Position numbers and translations under genes: made by a program | The notes under the pieces: generated by a model | Told to the model about the DNA's origin: nothing | The model's input: the letters and a program-made list of their open reading frames with translations, nothing else | Databases searched by the model: none | In this document: positions 54,621 through 64,000 of the stretch, piece after piece | Position numbering within the stretch: the first letter of the stretch is position 1 | Layout: every line of letters starts with the position of its first letter | NCBI GenBank assembly: GCA_022606425.2 | Contig: JAHDVF020000230.1 | Span: 533,501 to 597,500 of the forward strand | DNA length: 64,000 nucleotides | Direction: 5' to 3' | From: Lepidostoma basale | Lineage: Eukaryota > Arthropoda > Insecta > Trichoptera > Lepidostomatidae

Positions 54621-55984
54621 TATCAAAAACATTATTTGAAAACATTTTTTATATATATTATTTTTAATAAATCACTGTCAATAAATTTCAAACAAAGACA
54701 TTCATATTATCATAAATTTCTGATTTGTAAATCATAACATAGAAAGGCAGATTTCGTTAAAAAATTATCACAATTTTTCGAAGATAAATGTTTCAAGTTA
54801 GACATTGTAAAACAAACGATTTTTATGAAAGTTTACCGCGTGCCTTTATTATTATGCAGAATTCTAAAAGACACACTGAATACACTACAAAAGTCTAAAT
54901 TTTCAGAGTGTGTCATATATCTACCATATTTAATTTCTATTTCTATGAAACGTTTATTTATTAAGAAAAGTTTTATTAAATGCTACGAAACTAATACGTT
55001 TGCTTTGCTTATTACTATCACGTGTTTGTAATACCTCTTTAGCTCAGCAAAATAAGCCATCGGGATAAAATTTAAAAAAACTTATAGAAAACGCACACAT
55101 TCATTAACATTAACGACTTTAGATGGAGTTTTATTTCATTCTTCTAGAAACAATAAAAATATTCAACATTTATTTGATATTTATTATTCAGTCATCAATA
55201 AATGTCTCAATTAACGTATTTTTTTTTAATACACGAAATCTTGTTTTTAAAAAAAATATTATTCTTAATGATGAGTAATTGAAAATACTTAAATTTGGTA
55301 AAAACAAAATAAAAATGTTGTCGGTTGGTTCGATAAAATAAAATAAAGTGGTGTAAACGCAAAAAAATATGTTTATTTATGTCACACCACAAATTAAGTG
55401 CTTTTTACGAAAGTTTTCGCCTAAAGGATTTAAAAGGAAACATTTAACGCTCGTCTCCTAATCATCAAAAGTTTTCACAGGAAAGTTGTGAATAAAATAT
55501 TAAGAGCAGTAAACTTTGCGCATGGTATAACTGATTGTTTTGCACCAAAAGCAACGTAAGGACACCGCATGTTTATAATGGTCGGTCGATCACAAAATTC
55601 TGTCATTCAGTTCGTGCGAGTAATTCAAACAAAAATATTTATTTTGTGTGCGCTTGCAAGCGAAATGTTAATTAAAACTCTGAACACATTACTGCGTTTA
55701 ATTTGCGGCGTACAAACAAACTCGGAAGTACAAGTTTCATTATTGACTTAATCTGCCAGTGTTTAAGCTTGTCAGTATTAAATTTTTTTCATACTGTCGT
55801 TATAAAATATATTTTGAAAACGTGTATTTCATTATGAGAGTCCACTTATTTTATTCTAATAATCAAACGAATACTAACTCTAAAAAATATACTCTTGTTA
55901 TTTACAAAGAACGAAAAAGTGTTAATGGATCTTCAAATCGATCGTCAAAAGTTTACTTCAATAAAAATATGAAAAACTGAATAT
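54621..55984. other. Unassigned AT-rich stretch
   Basis: Frames of up to 73 codons (55759-55980) show only AT-driven composition. Confidence 0.45.
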
Positions 55985-56130
55985 TAAGGGCATATTATTA
56001 TTTTATGTGATGATGAAGGTGATATATTCATGAATACATGAATACATATTGTAAGTACAGCATATTCATGAATACATAGAAATATCACTTTCGAGTTACC
56101 GAAACGTCAATATAACTTACGTAGGTCAAA
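55985..56130 (+). repeat. Decayed hammerhead-family repeat with internal dyad
   Basis: GTGATGATGAAGGTGATATA ... TATCACTTTCGAGTTACCGAAACGTC. The two ends of the interior pair (GTGATAT/ATATCAC) around tandem ATTCATGAATACAT units. It resembles a CTGANGA...GAAAC motif with an expanded stem II. Confidence 0.35.
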
Positions 56131-56915
56131 TCACATCAACATTCTATTTCAGCAAGATAATCAGAACTTAAGTTACTTAAGTGTTAAAGCCACCAGCATT
56201 GTATTATAAATTTCGAGAAAAAGAAATTGAGTATTTTTCTCGCATGAAATTTAATATTATAATGAAAATTGGAAGAAAGCAGAAATGTGAAATTTGGATA
56301 AGTAAAGGGCATATCAAGTTACTTGTTTTCGCTATAAAATAAGCAAATTATTTTATGGATATTAAAGATTTTAAAATATTAATATAACAGATAATATTTT
56401 TAAATGAAATAATATGGTCTCGGTGCAATATCCAAATCACTAAAACCGCGTGGTTTTTATATTATTAGGGGATATTTGAAGCTACCTCTAACGTAAACAC
56501 GATCTAGTCTTTGACACCCCCTACCCATTTAAGCCTTTTCTTCTCAGTGGAATAAACTTAAATATTTGTGCTTTAAAAAACTGGTCAAAAGTCCAATCAA
56601 ATACGGTATTTAATAAAATGTTAGGAACATTGTTTTTACGAAGGCGATGAGCGAGGTAATTCAACAGATTGTCAACTGAAATTAAATATCTCTATCAAGT
56701 GCCGGTGAAATTGCGCTAGTGCTCGAGGCAACGAGTCGGATATTAAATCCTCGTGCCCGGAGACTCGATATTCATTGTATTTTGTCAGTCCTACTGAGCA
56801 CAGAAGCTTGATAAACGATAGTTCTCTATAAGCTCGCTAAAAAAGATCTCGATCATTTCTATGAGCTCGCGAAAAGAGATATCATTTGTGAAACAAATAT
56901 AAGATTTTCATTTAC
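56131..56915. other. Unassigned stretch, partly GC-richer
   Basis: At 56640-56830 the sequence is less AT-rich and could be single-copy host DNA. It shows no coding frame. The rest is AT-rich. Confidence 0.4.
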
Positions 56916-57163
56916 AACATTTTTTGAATGTATACAAATACTCGTACACGATTATTGGATTTCACCCATTGTGGGTTATCAATTGAAGAATTAATTGTAT
57001 CTCAATAGAGACGAAGATGCAAATTGGAAACAGAATATGGTTGATCAAGGTGTTTACAGGACTTATGACACTTTGACTTTTACAATTAATTATTGAATTG
57101 ATAACCCGCAATGGATGAAATCCAGTATTCGTGTACAAGTATTTGTATACATTCAAAAAATGT
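56916..57163. repeat. Inverted repeat, about 85-bp arms
   Basis: ACAACATTTTTTGAATGTAT ... GGATTTCACCCATTGTGGGT ... AATTAATTGT (56916-57001) is repeated in inverted form at 57080-57163. The centre contains CAATAGAGACGAAGATGCAA and GTTTACAGGACTTATGAC. Another copy of the unit is at 63660-63820. Confidence 0.75.
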
Positions 57164-57570
57164 TGTGAAAAAAACATAACTGGTCCAAGTTTGGCATATA
57201 TGTAGATAGGAGTGACATCTCCAGGCGGTTCCTAACAATGCGCTAATGGCGGTAGCCTTTCACATTTTGTCAAAAAGATATTGTGCTTAATGCTTAATAA
57301 AACACAAATCTTTATAGATGGCGATAGTATGTAGATTGTAAAAACTACCACGTAAAGAGTAGTCTTACAGACTAACATATATACAACTTCCAAAAGTTTG
57401 TCAGACATGGTGGCCATAAGAAAAAAAGGTGGAATGGGGAATGTTGTATTACATAAAGCATGCGCTCAACCCAACCAATGACAGGTCATAAATCCTGTAA
57501 ACACCTTGATCAACCATATTCTGTTTCCAATTTGCATCTTCGTCTCTATTGAGATACATTTAATTCTTGG
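56995..57570. repeat. Larger nested inverted repeat
   Basis: ATCTCAATAGAGACGAAGAT ... GTTTACAGGACTTATGAC (57000-57067) reappears in inverted orientation at 57483-57560. Between them, AGATGGCGATAGT and GTTTGTCAGACATGG occur, which also recur in the copy at 63870-63965. The locus is thus a set of inverted copies of one TE end. Confidence 0.6.
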
Positions 57571-58109
57571 ATTAGATTTTCAATTTGATTGAAGAAGTGA
57601 GAAGTTTTTATTTAGAAAATTAAGTATTCGTTTTTTAACATTATTTCATCAGCAATAAATACAAAAAAGTAACACTATAAAATTTATTTAAAAATTATAG
57701 AAAATTCATATAATTGCTTAATTATTAAAAGCATTTTAGCATCTTATGAGAAGCGTTATAAATATAAAAAAATAAGTCACTTAAGGAACATTTAATCTTA
57801 CAATGCAAATAAAATGTCATTTTCCTTTTTTTATTCCATTATTTTTTTTACTCTACAATATTTTGTTTGTATTAGTTTAACTTCGATTTCGATTAATTTG
57901 TTTGAAGTGACAGTTCTTCCAATCATTTATATTTGTGAAAGCATGGGATTGGCCTTGTTTTATTGTCATTGCATCGCTATTTGTAACCCTAAATAAAAAA
58001 ATAAAAAAACAATATTGGTGTCATGCAACGTTAATAAATTGAATTAATCAATTCAATTTAATGCAAAGAATGCAATATGTGCATTTTTATTTGTTTTCTT
58101 TATTCGTTT
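57571..58109. other. Unassigned AT-rich stretch
   Basis: Nothing recognised. Confidence 0.45.
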
Positions 58110-58204
58110 ACTCATTACTGAGGGTCGTGTTCCATGGGGATGTACGTAGCTAAAACAAATCGCCTCCAAGCCTCTCTTTCTCTCCTGCCCGGACTGCCGA
58201 ATAG
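58110..58204 (-). mobile_element. Possible LINE C-terminal scrap
   Basis: The minus strand reads PGRREREAWRRFVLATYIPM, then EHDPQ and stop. This is typical of the R.RE.WR.FV...C.T. ending of several LINE proteins, but it is too short to place. Confidence 0.3.
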
Positions 58205-59125
58205 GTCTTACCATTGTCAAGGGCCTTGGATAATGGTCACCAAATTGACTGTTTATATAATGATTCTCAAAGGCCTTTGATACTTGTTAACCATGGCATT
58301 CTGATAGCAAAGCTATCTGAAATTGGTTTCTTTTCTCAGTTGATTAAGTTGTTCATTAGTAACCTCGAGGGGAGAAAACAATTCGTCCCATACGGAATTT
58401 TTCAATCGGAACCTTTTCTTGCACATTCAGGAGTACCACAAGGTTCAAACCTAGGCCCACTCCTCTTCAACATCTTCATAAATGGTATTGCAAAGGTGAT
58501 AAACTTCTCGCGATTTCTTTTATTTGCAGATGATCTGAAATTATTCCTAGAAATTAACAATCTTTACGGCTGTCTACACCTCTAGTAGGACATTAATAAT
58601 ATTATTAACTGGAGTCACAGTAATCAAATGCAATTCAATATCTCTTAGTCCGTTATGCTACCTTTTACTTGAGCATTTAAAACTGTGTATTATAGAAACA
58701 CAATGAACAACCAGCAACTAGCACATGTATTTACGATGAGAGATTTCGGGATCATCTATGAGAGTAGGCTGACTTTTCGTACACATATCGAGAGGATTTG
58801 TGGCACTTCACTAAGGATATTGTCCGAACCGGGAGAGTTTTCAGAGATTCTCATGTGCTCAGAGTTCTATACAACGCATTGGTTTCGGAGAAGACTCGAT
58901 AGTGGTTCTGTGATATGGAGTCCTCAGGAGGCCAGATATTCCGTTATGCTCGAGAGGGTTCAGAAAAAATTCTGAGCTATCTCTACATGAGTGAGTATGG
59001 TAGCGATAAGTGGCTCTAGCCCACGCATTTCTTTTGGGAATGCTTGGAACCAAGTTTTAAAGAGATGGGCATCTCATAACCTATTTCTTCAGATAACTCA
59101 GGGATTATATCGAGAACTTATGTGT
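58205..59125 (+). mobile_element. Jockey/CR1-like LINE, RT and C-terminus
   Basis: The frame 58214-58585 contains NHGILIAKLSEIGFFSQLIK, LAHSGVPQGSNLGPLLFNIF, FSRFLLFADDLKLFLEIN (catalytic FADD, about 58525). The frame 58685-58975 contains VYYRNTMNNQQLAHVF-like and SGSVIWSPQEARYSVMLERV. Shifts separate the parts. Same family as the copy at 17160-15845. The 3' end is lost after about 59125. Confidence 0.8.
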
Positions 59126-59389
59126 GCATTTTTTTTTGGATAAGTGAAACGCATACCCCCTAATTGTGTTAAGTAGTCTAATAGTTATTCAAATACAAAA
59201 TTTCAACTTCCTACGTTAATTCTAACCCGTGCCGACTTGCCCTCAAAGTTTTAGAAAATAACTGATTTAAGTGTCTCTTAAATGTAGTTGTAGATGATCA
59301 CTTAAAACAATTATGTTAGATAAATATTGATGAAAACATATATTTGTATAATGTTTTTCTCGTAATTATCCAAAAAGATCCAAATTTAA
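59126..59389. other. Unassigned AT-rich stretch
   Basis: Nothing recognised. Confidence 0.4.
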
Positions 59390-60700
59390 ACATTTACCTG
59401 GATATTTCCTCTTCAAAGTCACTTTTTTTACAGTCTGGGTAAATTTTTCTATGTTCTTGTACACAACATAATATGAACTGCTTATGTTCTTCACCTGTGG
59501 TAGTCAAACCATGAAAGTCTGTCATTAGATAAACAGCTCTTTCAGCTGTGTTATTAACTGCTTTTGAGCTAGTGACCTTCTTTTTAGCTCCCACGAACGC
59601 CGCGCTGTCTTTCTACGAAGATACAATTTCTTAAAGGAAACTATAATACTATCAAGTTTCAGTCGTGAAAATAAATTTTTACTCTTGACAGAAACAATTT
59701 CACTCAAAGATTTCCATTAAACAAGATAACAAATACTTGTAGTACTTATAAATAAAACAAATAAGTTCTAAATTAAATACCAGATTAAACACTACTCACG
59801 TACCATATAGAGAGCCAGACATCTGTTCCTTCGATGGAACATATCTCTTTCCCGAATCACCGAAACATTATTTTTGTAAGTTTTCTACAAAGTTTCTTTT
59901 GGTCTGTTTGTCAAAGTTGTCATAAAAAATTAAAAGGACGGCTATTTCCTCTAACAAGTACTACAAATGTTGACTGAACTTGTTTAAAGGTGCTTTGGAA
60001 ATTGTCAACTTCTTCGTAATCTTTTAAGGTCTTTAAAAACAAAAATCTTGATTCGGAGCATTTATCGCCAAACTACATTCAAGCCTGGGATTCACATAAA
60101 CGGCCACAATAAATAAACAAACCTCTCGTAAAGCTTGTTTGTCCTTAGCGCATATTTTAAACTGGGACTGCAGCAAACGTATTTTTAAGGAGTAAATAGC
60201 TCTTGCCATCAATCGTGCTTGATGCATTGGGCCAACAGGTCTGATATTTATTTTGTTTTCATTGCCTCCACCCAGAAAAACAATAGCAAGCTCAATGAGT
60301 TCGCTATAATCATCTCGTACAATCGATTTTGCGATTCAAACGCACTTTTGAGCATCAGTCAGTATATACGATGGCGGCAAGCAAAGAGGAACAAATCTCT
60401 TTCTAGTTTTTGCACACAAGCTTCGTTCAAGCATCCTGTATGCTGTCGTATCACAGCACATTTAAGAGCATTGGCGTGTGCGATATCAAATAAATTAATC
60501 TAATTCAAGTTGGAAGTTCTCTTCGCGGTGCCTATATAAGTCCTGAATCTTCTTGCTGTTTTTTGCAGTTCTCGTCATACTTGATAAAGATCCACTAACT
60601 TCTTAACATAACTAAGAACAGCTCTGGTAGGTATTTTAGCCTTTTTTTAGAATATATTGCACTCCAGAATGACAAAATTTGCGCTTTCATTAACAGTCAA
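59390..60700 (-). pseudogene. Relic of a widespread multicopy TE-type protein of unknown class
   Basis: From right to left on the minus strand: KIQDLYRHREENFQ (about 60565), KLERDLFLFACRHRIY (60405), ELIELAIVFLGGGNENKI (60300), MHQARLMARAIYSLKIRLLQ, LREVCLFIVAVYVNPRLEC (60227-60100), LLEEIAVLLIFYDNFDKQTK (about 59940), then LFSRLKLDS and KKKVTSSKAVNNTAERAVYL, MTDFHGLTTTGEEHKQFILC, CVQEHRKIYPDCKKSDF (59594-59394). I recognise this block order from uncharacterised, repeatedly predicted proteins in many arthropod and cnidarian genomes. Its transposon class is not known to me. Stops and shifts make this copy dead. Confidence 0.55.
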
Positions 60701-61014
60701 ATTAACTTCACGTATGTTGAAAAATATAACTGCGAGAACTTGACGATTAGATGGTAGTTTACACCTGTTATTTGGTGATTTACTTCACCAAGCCAGAAAA
60801 TACTTTTTAAATTAATTCTTAGTTTCATTGACATTTTTGAAATATAAAACAATCCGTGCTTACTCCCCGACAAGCCGAGACTAAATGATAACAACAACGA
60901 CACGGCTGTCACTGTTCCGAATAAGGACAAAAATTGTTTTCGGATGTTTTAGACCCAAATGAATAAAACAAAAGCCTATGCATTGTAAAATTAAAACTTT
61001 GAAAAATAAGGGAC
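60701..61014. other. Unassigned stretch
   Basis: A 77-codon minus frame (60930-60697) has no recognisable family. Confidence 0.4.
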
Positions 61015-61400
61015 ACCCTAGGAGGGTGTTCGCCTTTTTGTCCCCGATAGATATCTCTGACAGCGACAGCATAGATTGTTTTACCTTCCGGCCGCCAGAA
61101 TCAATCTGCCTCTGGTGACACCAGTGGGAAGAGCAATTAACCGCTGGGAAGAGCAATTAATTTGCTGAACGCGGTCTCCTCGGAGATCTACGTCTTTCTT
61201 ATTAGTGAAAGTACGTTCAGAAGGCATATACTCTTAATTCTGTAGATTATCTTGTCTTCCTAATGTCAAACCATCTCTCATGCGTTTCTGGTAGTATACC
61301 ATACACAATATATTATTGTACATGTTCTCAATAGATGTCTTAAAATTAATTTTGTAATGTCTATTGATGAAATAAACTGAATTGATTTGATTTGAAAATA
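61015..61400 (+). mobile_element. Jockey/CR1-like LINE 3' end
   Basis: It corresponds to RQRQHRLFYLPACRTNLPLV and EIDVFHIRESTFRR in the 31-kb copy, then the 3' UTR ending TGATTTGATTTG (61382-61394). It contains a direct duplication of GTGGGAAGAGCAATTA / CTGGGAAGAGCAATTA (61125-61160). Confidence 0.75.
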
Positions 61401-61924
61401 CGAATTTAATAAAAAATAAATATTTTGTCATTAACACTTTAATGCCGACCAATCAAACGGAGCTTACTCGAGCGCCCATGGGTTTTTTACAACAATTTCT
61501 TAAAACGAATTCTACCGAATAGAACAACCACTTATTTACACAGCGGCACGATGTTAAGACGACGATGTTCCTTATCCTTTTTCTCAATGGAGCGACTTTT
61601 AGGCTTTCTCTAATATGCCATTTTTTTAGATCTATCCAGCATTGTAACCTGGCAGCCTCGGCATTTTTATTTTTGCCACGTGTTGCCTCTGTTCTTCTCG
61701 TCACCTTACGGCCCAGCATTCCAATTCGTAGGCCACAGCGGTTCTTATGGCATTTCAGTACATCTTTTCTTTTATTTGTACTGGTATATATACGGGTAAA
61801 TTCTCATATTTCACAAAACCTAAAAGATCTTCACTAGGTCGAGTGTCCTGAAAGAATTCAGTATAAACTATGCTGGTTGGTTTTTTAAGCGCTTCACAGA
61901 ATGGCACTAGCCTGTATATCTGAT
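61401..61924 (-). other. Unassigned region with a basic ORF relic
   Basis: The minus frame 61719-61453 reads GRKVTRRTEATRGKNKNAEA, LQCWIDLKKWHIRESLKVAP, with fairly protein-like basic composition. No family recognised. Confidence 0.35.
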
Positions 61925-62290
61925 ATTTGTTCTGCTGATAGTTCTTACTCTGGCAAACTACGCTTCAATCAGCAAATCCTAGGCAATAGGCAGATTGGTT
62001 GAGCCAAAGTGCAGCTTCCAAATTTCGGAGATCGGGCTTTCGCGGTGGCAGGTCCATCCGCCTGGAATATGCTCCCCGCACGCCTCAGATGCATAGACAA
62101 TCCGACTGATCTTAAATCTAACGGAAAGACACACATTTTTTAAATATTACTAAAAATATAAACAACTATTATCTGAACGCTGGTGCTCTAATGACATTGT
62201 CAAAGTGCCCTTGAGGTAAGTTATTCGCGAAATCGGCACTATACTAATTAGGCTAATTATTCTTATTATTATTGCTGTCACAAATAACTC
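61925..62290 (+). mobile_element. CR1/L2-like LINE 3' end
   Basis: FRRSGFRGGRSIRLEYAPRT is a shifted reading of the FGDRAFAVAG...WN.LP block at 4130-4060. The UTR has GTGCCCTTGAGGTAA (compare CACCTCAAGGGCGC near 3886, minus) and an ATT-repeat tail near 62265. Same family as 3817-4410. Confidence 0.7.
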
Positions 62291-62368
62291 CTGAAAGGGC
62301 ACGCCATTTAAGACATACCATGTTCTACGTAGTTTTCGATCGTGCTATCATAGGTAAGACTATTCTTA

Positions 62369-62406
62369 ATGAATGAAAACGGCTATATAGCCGTTTACAT
62401 TCATTC
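62369..62406. repeat. Perfect hairpin/palindrome
   Basis: AACGGCTATATAGCCGTT (62378-62395) is an 18-base palindrome, extended outward by AATGAATG/CATTCATT. It may be a transposon end or excision product. Confidence 0.6.
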
Positions 62407-62494
62407 ATCAAAGAACATAAAATTTTATAAATATTAAATATAGGGTTTTAGAACATTGTTCAAGGAACAGTGAATATATTATATTGAAACTTCA

Positions 62495-62998
62495 CTACAA
62501 TAATAAAACTTGATTTTGACATAGACATTGAAATTTAAAATGTATGTTTCTTGCAAAAGTGATAAATTTCAGTATGTTACAACATACATGCAGATATTGA
62601 CTGTAACGATTTGAATTTGAATTACCAAACAAATAAATATGTAGCTGAATATAATGTTTAGAAAAATATTCGAATGTATACGAGTACATAACATTTCGTT
62701 TAACATATCGCAAAATAATTTCTGTGACAAAAGTCTTAGTAATATTTTCTACTAATGTCATTACTTTAGATATACTATTATGATATGTTATTGTTTTATT
62801 TTTTCGATTACGTATCCATTTTGATATGCTCAATTGCTCATACACACTCGGAAAAATAAAATGACTGAAATCACAATATAATTGGACGAAAACCCGGATG
62901 TCATCAATAAAGAGTATTGAATATTTTAATATAATACAAGAGAGCGAGATAGGAATAGTTCTTAATTTTTTTTCATCCAACAGGTCATTTGAACTCAA
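62495..62998 (-). CDS. Orphan 167-codon open frame, unrecognised
   Basis: An uninterrupted frame of 167 codons in DNA of about 70% AT, where chance frames of this length are rare. The predicted protein begins MSSNDLLDEKKLRTIPIS and is rich in Ile, Tyr, Phe, Ser and Lys. It has hydrophobic stretches (CIILKYSILFIDDIRVFVQL) but no clear family, and it lies outside any recognised TE. There is no visible promoter, and no splice signals were established. It could be a chance frame, a fast-evolving host gene or an exon. Confidence 0.25.
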   Translation of the reverse strand: MSSNDLLDEKKLRTIPISLSCIILKYSILFIDDIRVFVQLYCDFSHFIFPSVYEQLSISKWIRNRKNKTITYHNSISKVMTLVENITKTFVTEIILRYVKRNVMYSYTFEYFSKHYIQLHIYLFGNSNSNRYSQYLHVCCNILKFITFARNIHFKFQCLCQNQVLLL

Positions 62999-63049
62999 TT
63001 ACTGTATACCATTTGTTTTTAGCTATTAAATTAATTCTCGTAACATGTG

Positions 63050-63210
63050 ATAGGTAGCTAATTTATCGCCATTTTATTGTCCCGTGATAATTAAATGGCG
63101 ATTCTACACCAGACCAAAGAAAGTGTGACAATCCCACTGTCATCACCGGGAATCGAACTCGGGACCTTCGGTATGTCAGTTAGACCTCTTATCACTTTGG
63201 CACGAATGTC
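63050..63210 (-). mobile_element. tRNA-derived SINE, best copy
   Basis: The minus strand reads TTCGTGCCAAAGTGATAAGA (box A region), CTGACATACCGAAGGTCCCG, box B GAGTTCGATTCCCGG, then GTGATGACAGTGGGATTGTC, ACACTTTCTTTGGTCTGGTG and a 3' end with AATAAAATGGCG. The tRNA-like head plus unrelated body are diagnostic of a SINE. Related copies are at 25575, 51655 and 53262. Confidence 0.7.
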
Positions 63211-63229
63211 GTTCTGTTTTTCGATTTTG

Positions 63230-63480
63230 TTCTGATTCCGAATCCAATTTTGAATTTTGTTCTGATTACTGTACGACAGAAGTCTACAAAACAAAAGGAG
63301 AACAATTTGGTATTGTTAATTGTTAAATTTTAATGTGTGCGTAAAAAAACAAGAATATTTTAATGTAATTGTAACTTTTAAGTAAAACTTATTACTGATT
63401 ATGATTTTACCGTGAACCAAGTTTTTAAAGAAGAAAATCTTTACTTCCGTGAATTTTTCATACAGTGCAACTAATATCAT
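63230..63480 (+). repeat. Dispersed repeat, empty-site copy of 27165-27480
   Basis: It shares GTGAACCAAG, AAATCTTTACTTCC and CTTATTACTGATTA with the 27-kb copy and lacks the 172-bp MITE found there. Confidence 0.6.
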
Positions 63481-63659
63481 ATTAGTAAGTTTTCATTTTA
63501 TTATTAATCAATTACCAAGTTCATGGTTTTAAAAACTCCAAACTGGGGTGATTCAAGTCAGAAACAGGATTTCACTTCTCTCATTAAAAACGAAATTTCC
63601 TTAACACAGGACTTAATTAAAAATATTCTAGAAATAAGATTATTAATGAAATTTAACAT
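63481..63659. other. Unassigned AT-rich stretch
   Basis: Nothing recognised. Confidence 0.4.
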
Positions 63660-64000
63660 TTGTTTTTTTGTATACAAATACTTGTAGACAAATACTGGAT
63701 TTTTACCCATTGCGGGATAATCATTTTTTAAGGATTAATTGTATCTCAATAGAGACGAAGATGTAAATTATTTGGAAACTGAATATGGTAGTCGAGGCGT
63801 TTACAGGACTTATGACCGAGCGATGACTTTATGTTTAACAATATTCACCATTCCGCCTTTCTTACGATACCACGTCTGACAATTTTTTGGAACTTGTATA
63901 TATGTCAATATTTTTTAATAACCTCACTGTTGGTAGAGACATCTACACTTGCGCCATCTATTAAGATTATTTGGAAGCATTAAAAATTGGATAATTGGAT
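63660..64000 (+). repeat. Copy of the 56.9-57.5 kb repeat, cut by the window end
   Basis: TTGTATACAAATACTTGTAG, GGATTTTTACCCATTGCGGG, CAATAGAGACGAAGATGTAA, GTTTACAGGACTTATGACC, CGTCTGACAATTTTTTGG and GCGCCATCTATTAAG follow in the same order as the units near 56930-57420, here without the inverted duplication. Confidence 0.65.

Noticed and set aside
63110..63210. Functional tRNA gene
   Set aside because: Same reasoning: several related copies with unrelated 3' bodies show that it is a SINE head.

Overview
The window is eukaryotic, almost certainly arthropod and most likely insect. It is strongly AT-rich, full of decayed transposable elements (TEs), and its only clear host coding sequence is one spliced, GC-richer exon of an insect-type neuropeptide GPCR (minus strand, 38880-39067). 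No bacterial, phage, plasmid or CRISPR feature is present. Most long open frames are transposon remnants or their antisense shadows; the (TA)n tracts also give long meaningless frames.

Layout. 1-8 kb: RTE 3' ends and a degenerate RTE-type LINE (1.5-4.7 kb) carrying two nested insertions, then AT-rich DNA with two foldbacks, a tRNA-derived SINE and another RTE tip. 8.5-11 kb: an RTE-derived non-autonomous element split by an LTR element (8576-10736, TSD ACAT) whose end carries five iterated primer-binding-site-like units. 11-20 kb: LINE tips, a GC-rich LTR-like module, a Jockey/CR1-like LINE and two mariner-like relics fused head to head. 20-25 kb: a LINE inserted beside a hAT-like fragment, then the best-preserved RTE copy (22028-25125; one 1,023-codon frame with only two stop codons). 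25-33 kb: foldbacks, MITEs, RTE and LINE scraps, and a second LTR copy (30338-32040) that itself contains a LINE. 33-36.5 kb: a (TA)n tract split by one mariner and followed by a second mariner with about 220-bp inverted arms, then a TTAA-flanked MITE. 36.5-41 kb: hammerhead-like motifs, RTE copies, a hAT-like end, the GPCR exon and a second RTE-derived non-autonomous element. 41-48 kb: a Mutator-like transposase relic, a second long RTE copy, a 100-N gap and a two-exon Transib/RAG1-like relic. 48-64 kb: LINE ORF1/endonuclease, SINEs, nested inverted repeats, LINE scraps, an unclassified multicopy TE protein (59.4-60.7 kb) and a 167-codon orphan frame (62495-62998).

How it fits together. The sequence records layered insertion: LINE into LINE, LTR into RTE derivative, LINE into LTR, mariner into microsatellite. 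RTE copies end in short-repeat tails (TTAG or GTT units). Short elements appear to borrow parts of RTE. Recurrent hammerhead-ribozyme-like cores sit in inverted or tandem settings typical of Penelope-like elements. A recurrent octamer, TACGAGTA, looks like a mariner excision scar. I saw no convincing promoter, terminator or functional tRNA/rRNA gene. Family names rest on recognised motifs, not on a database search.
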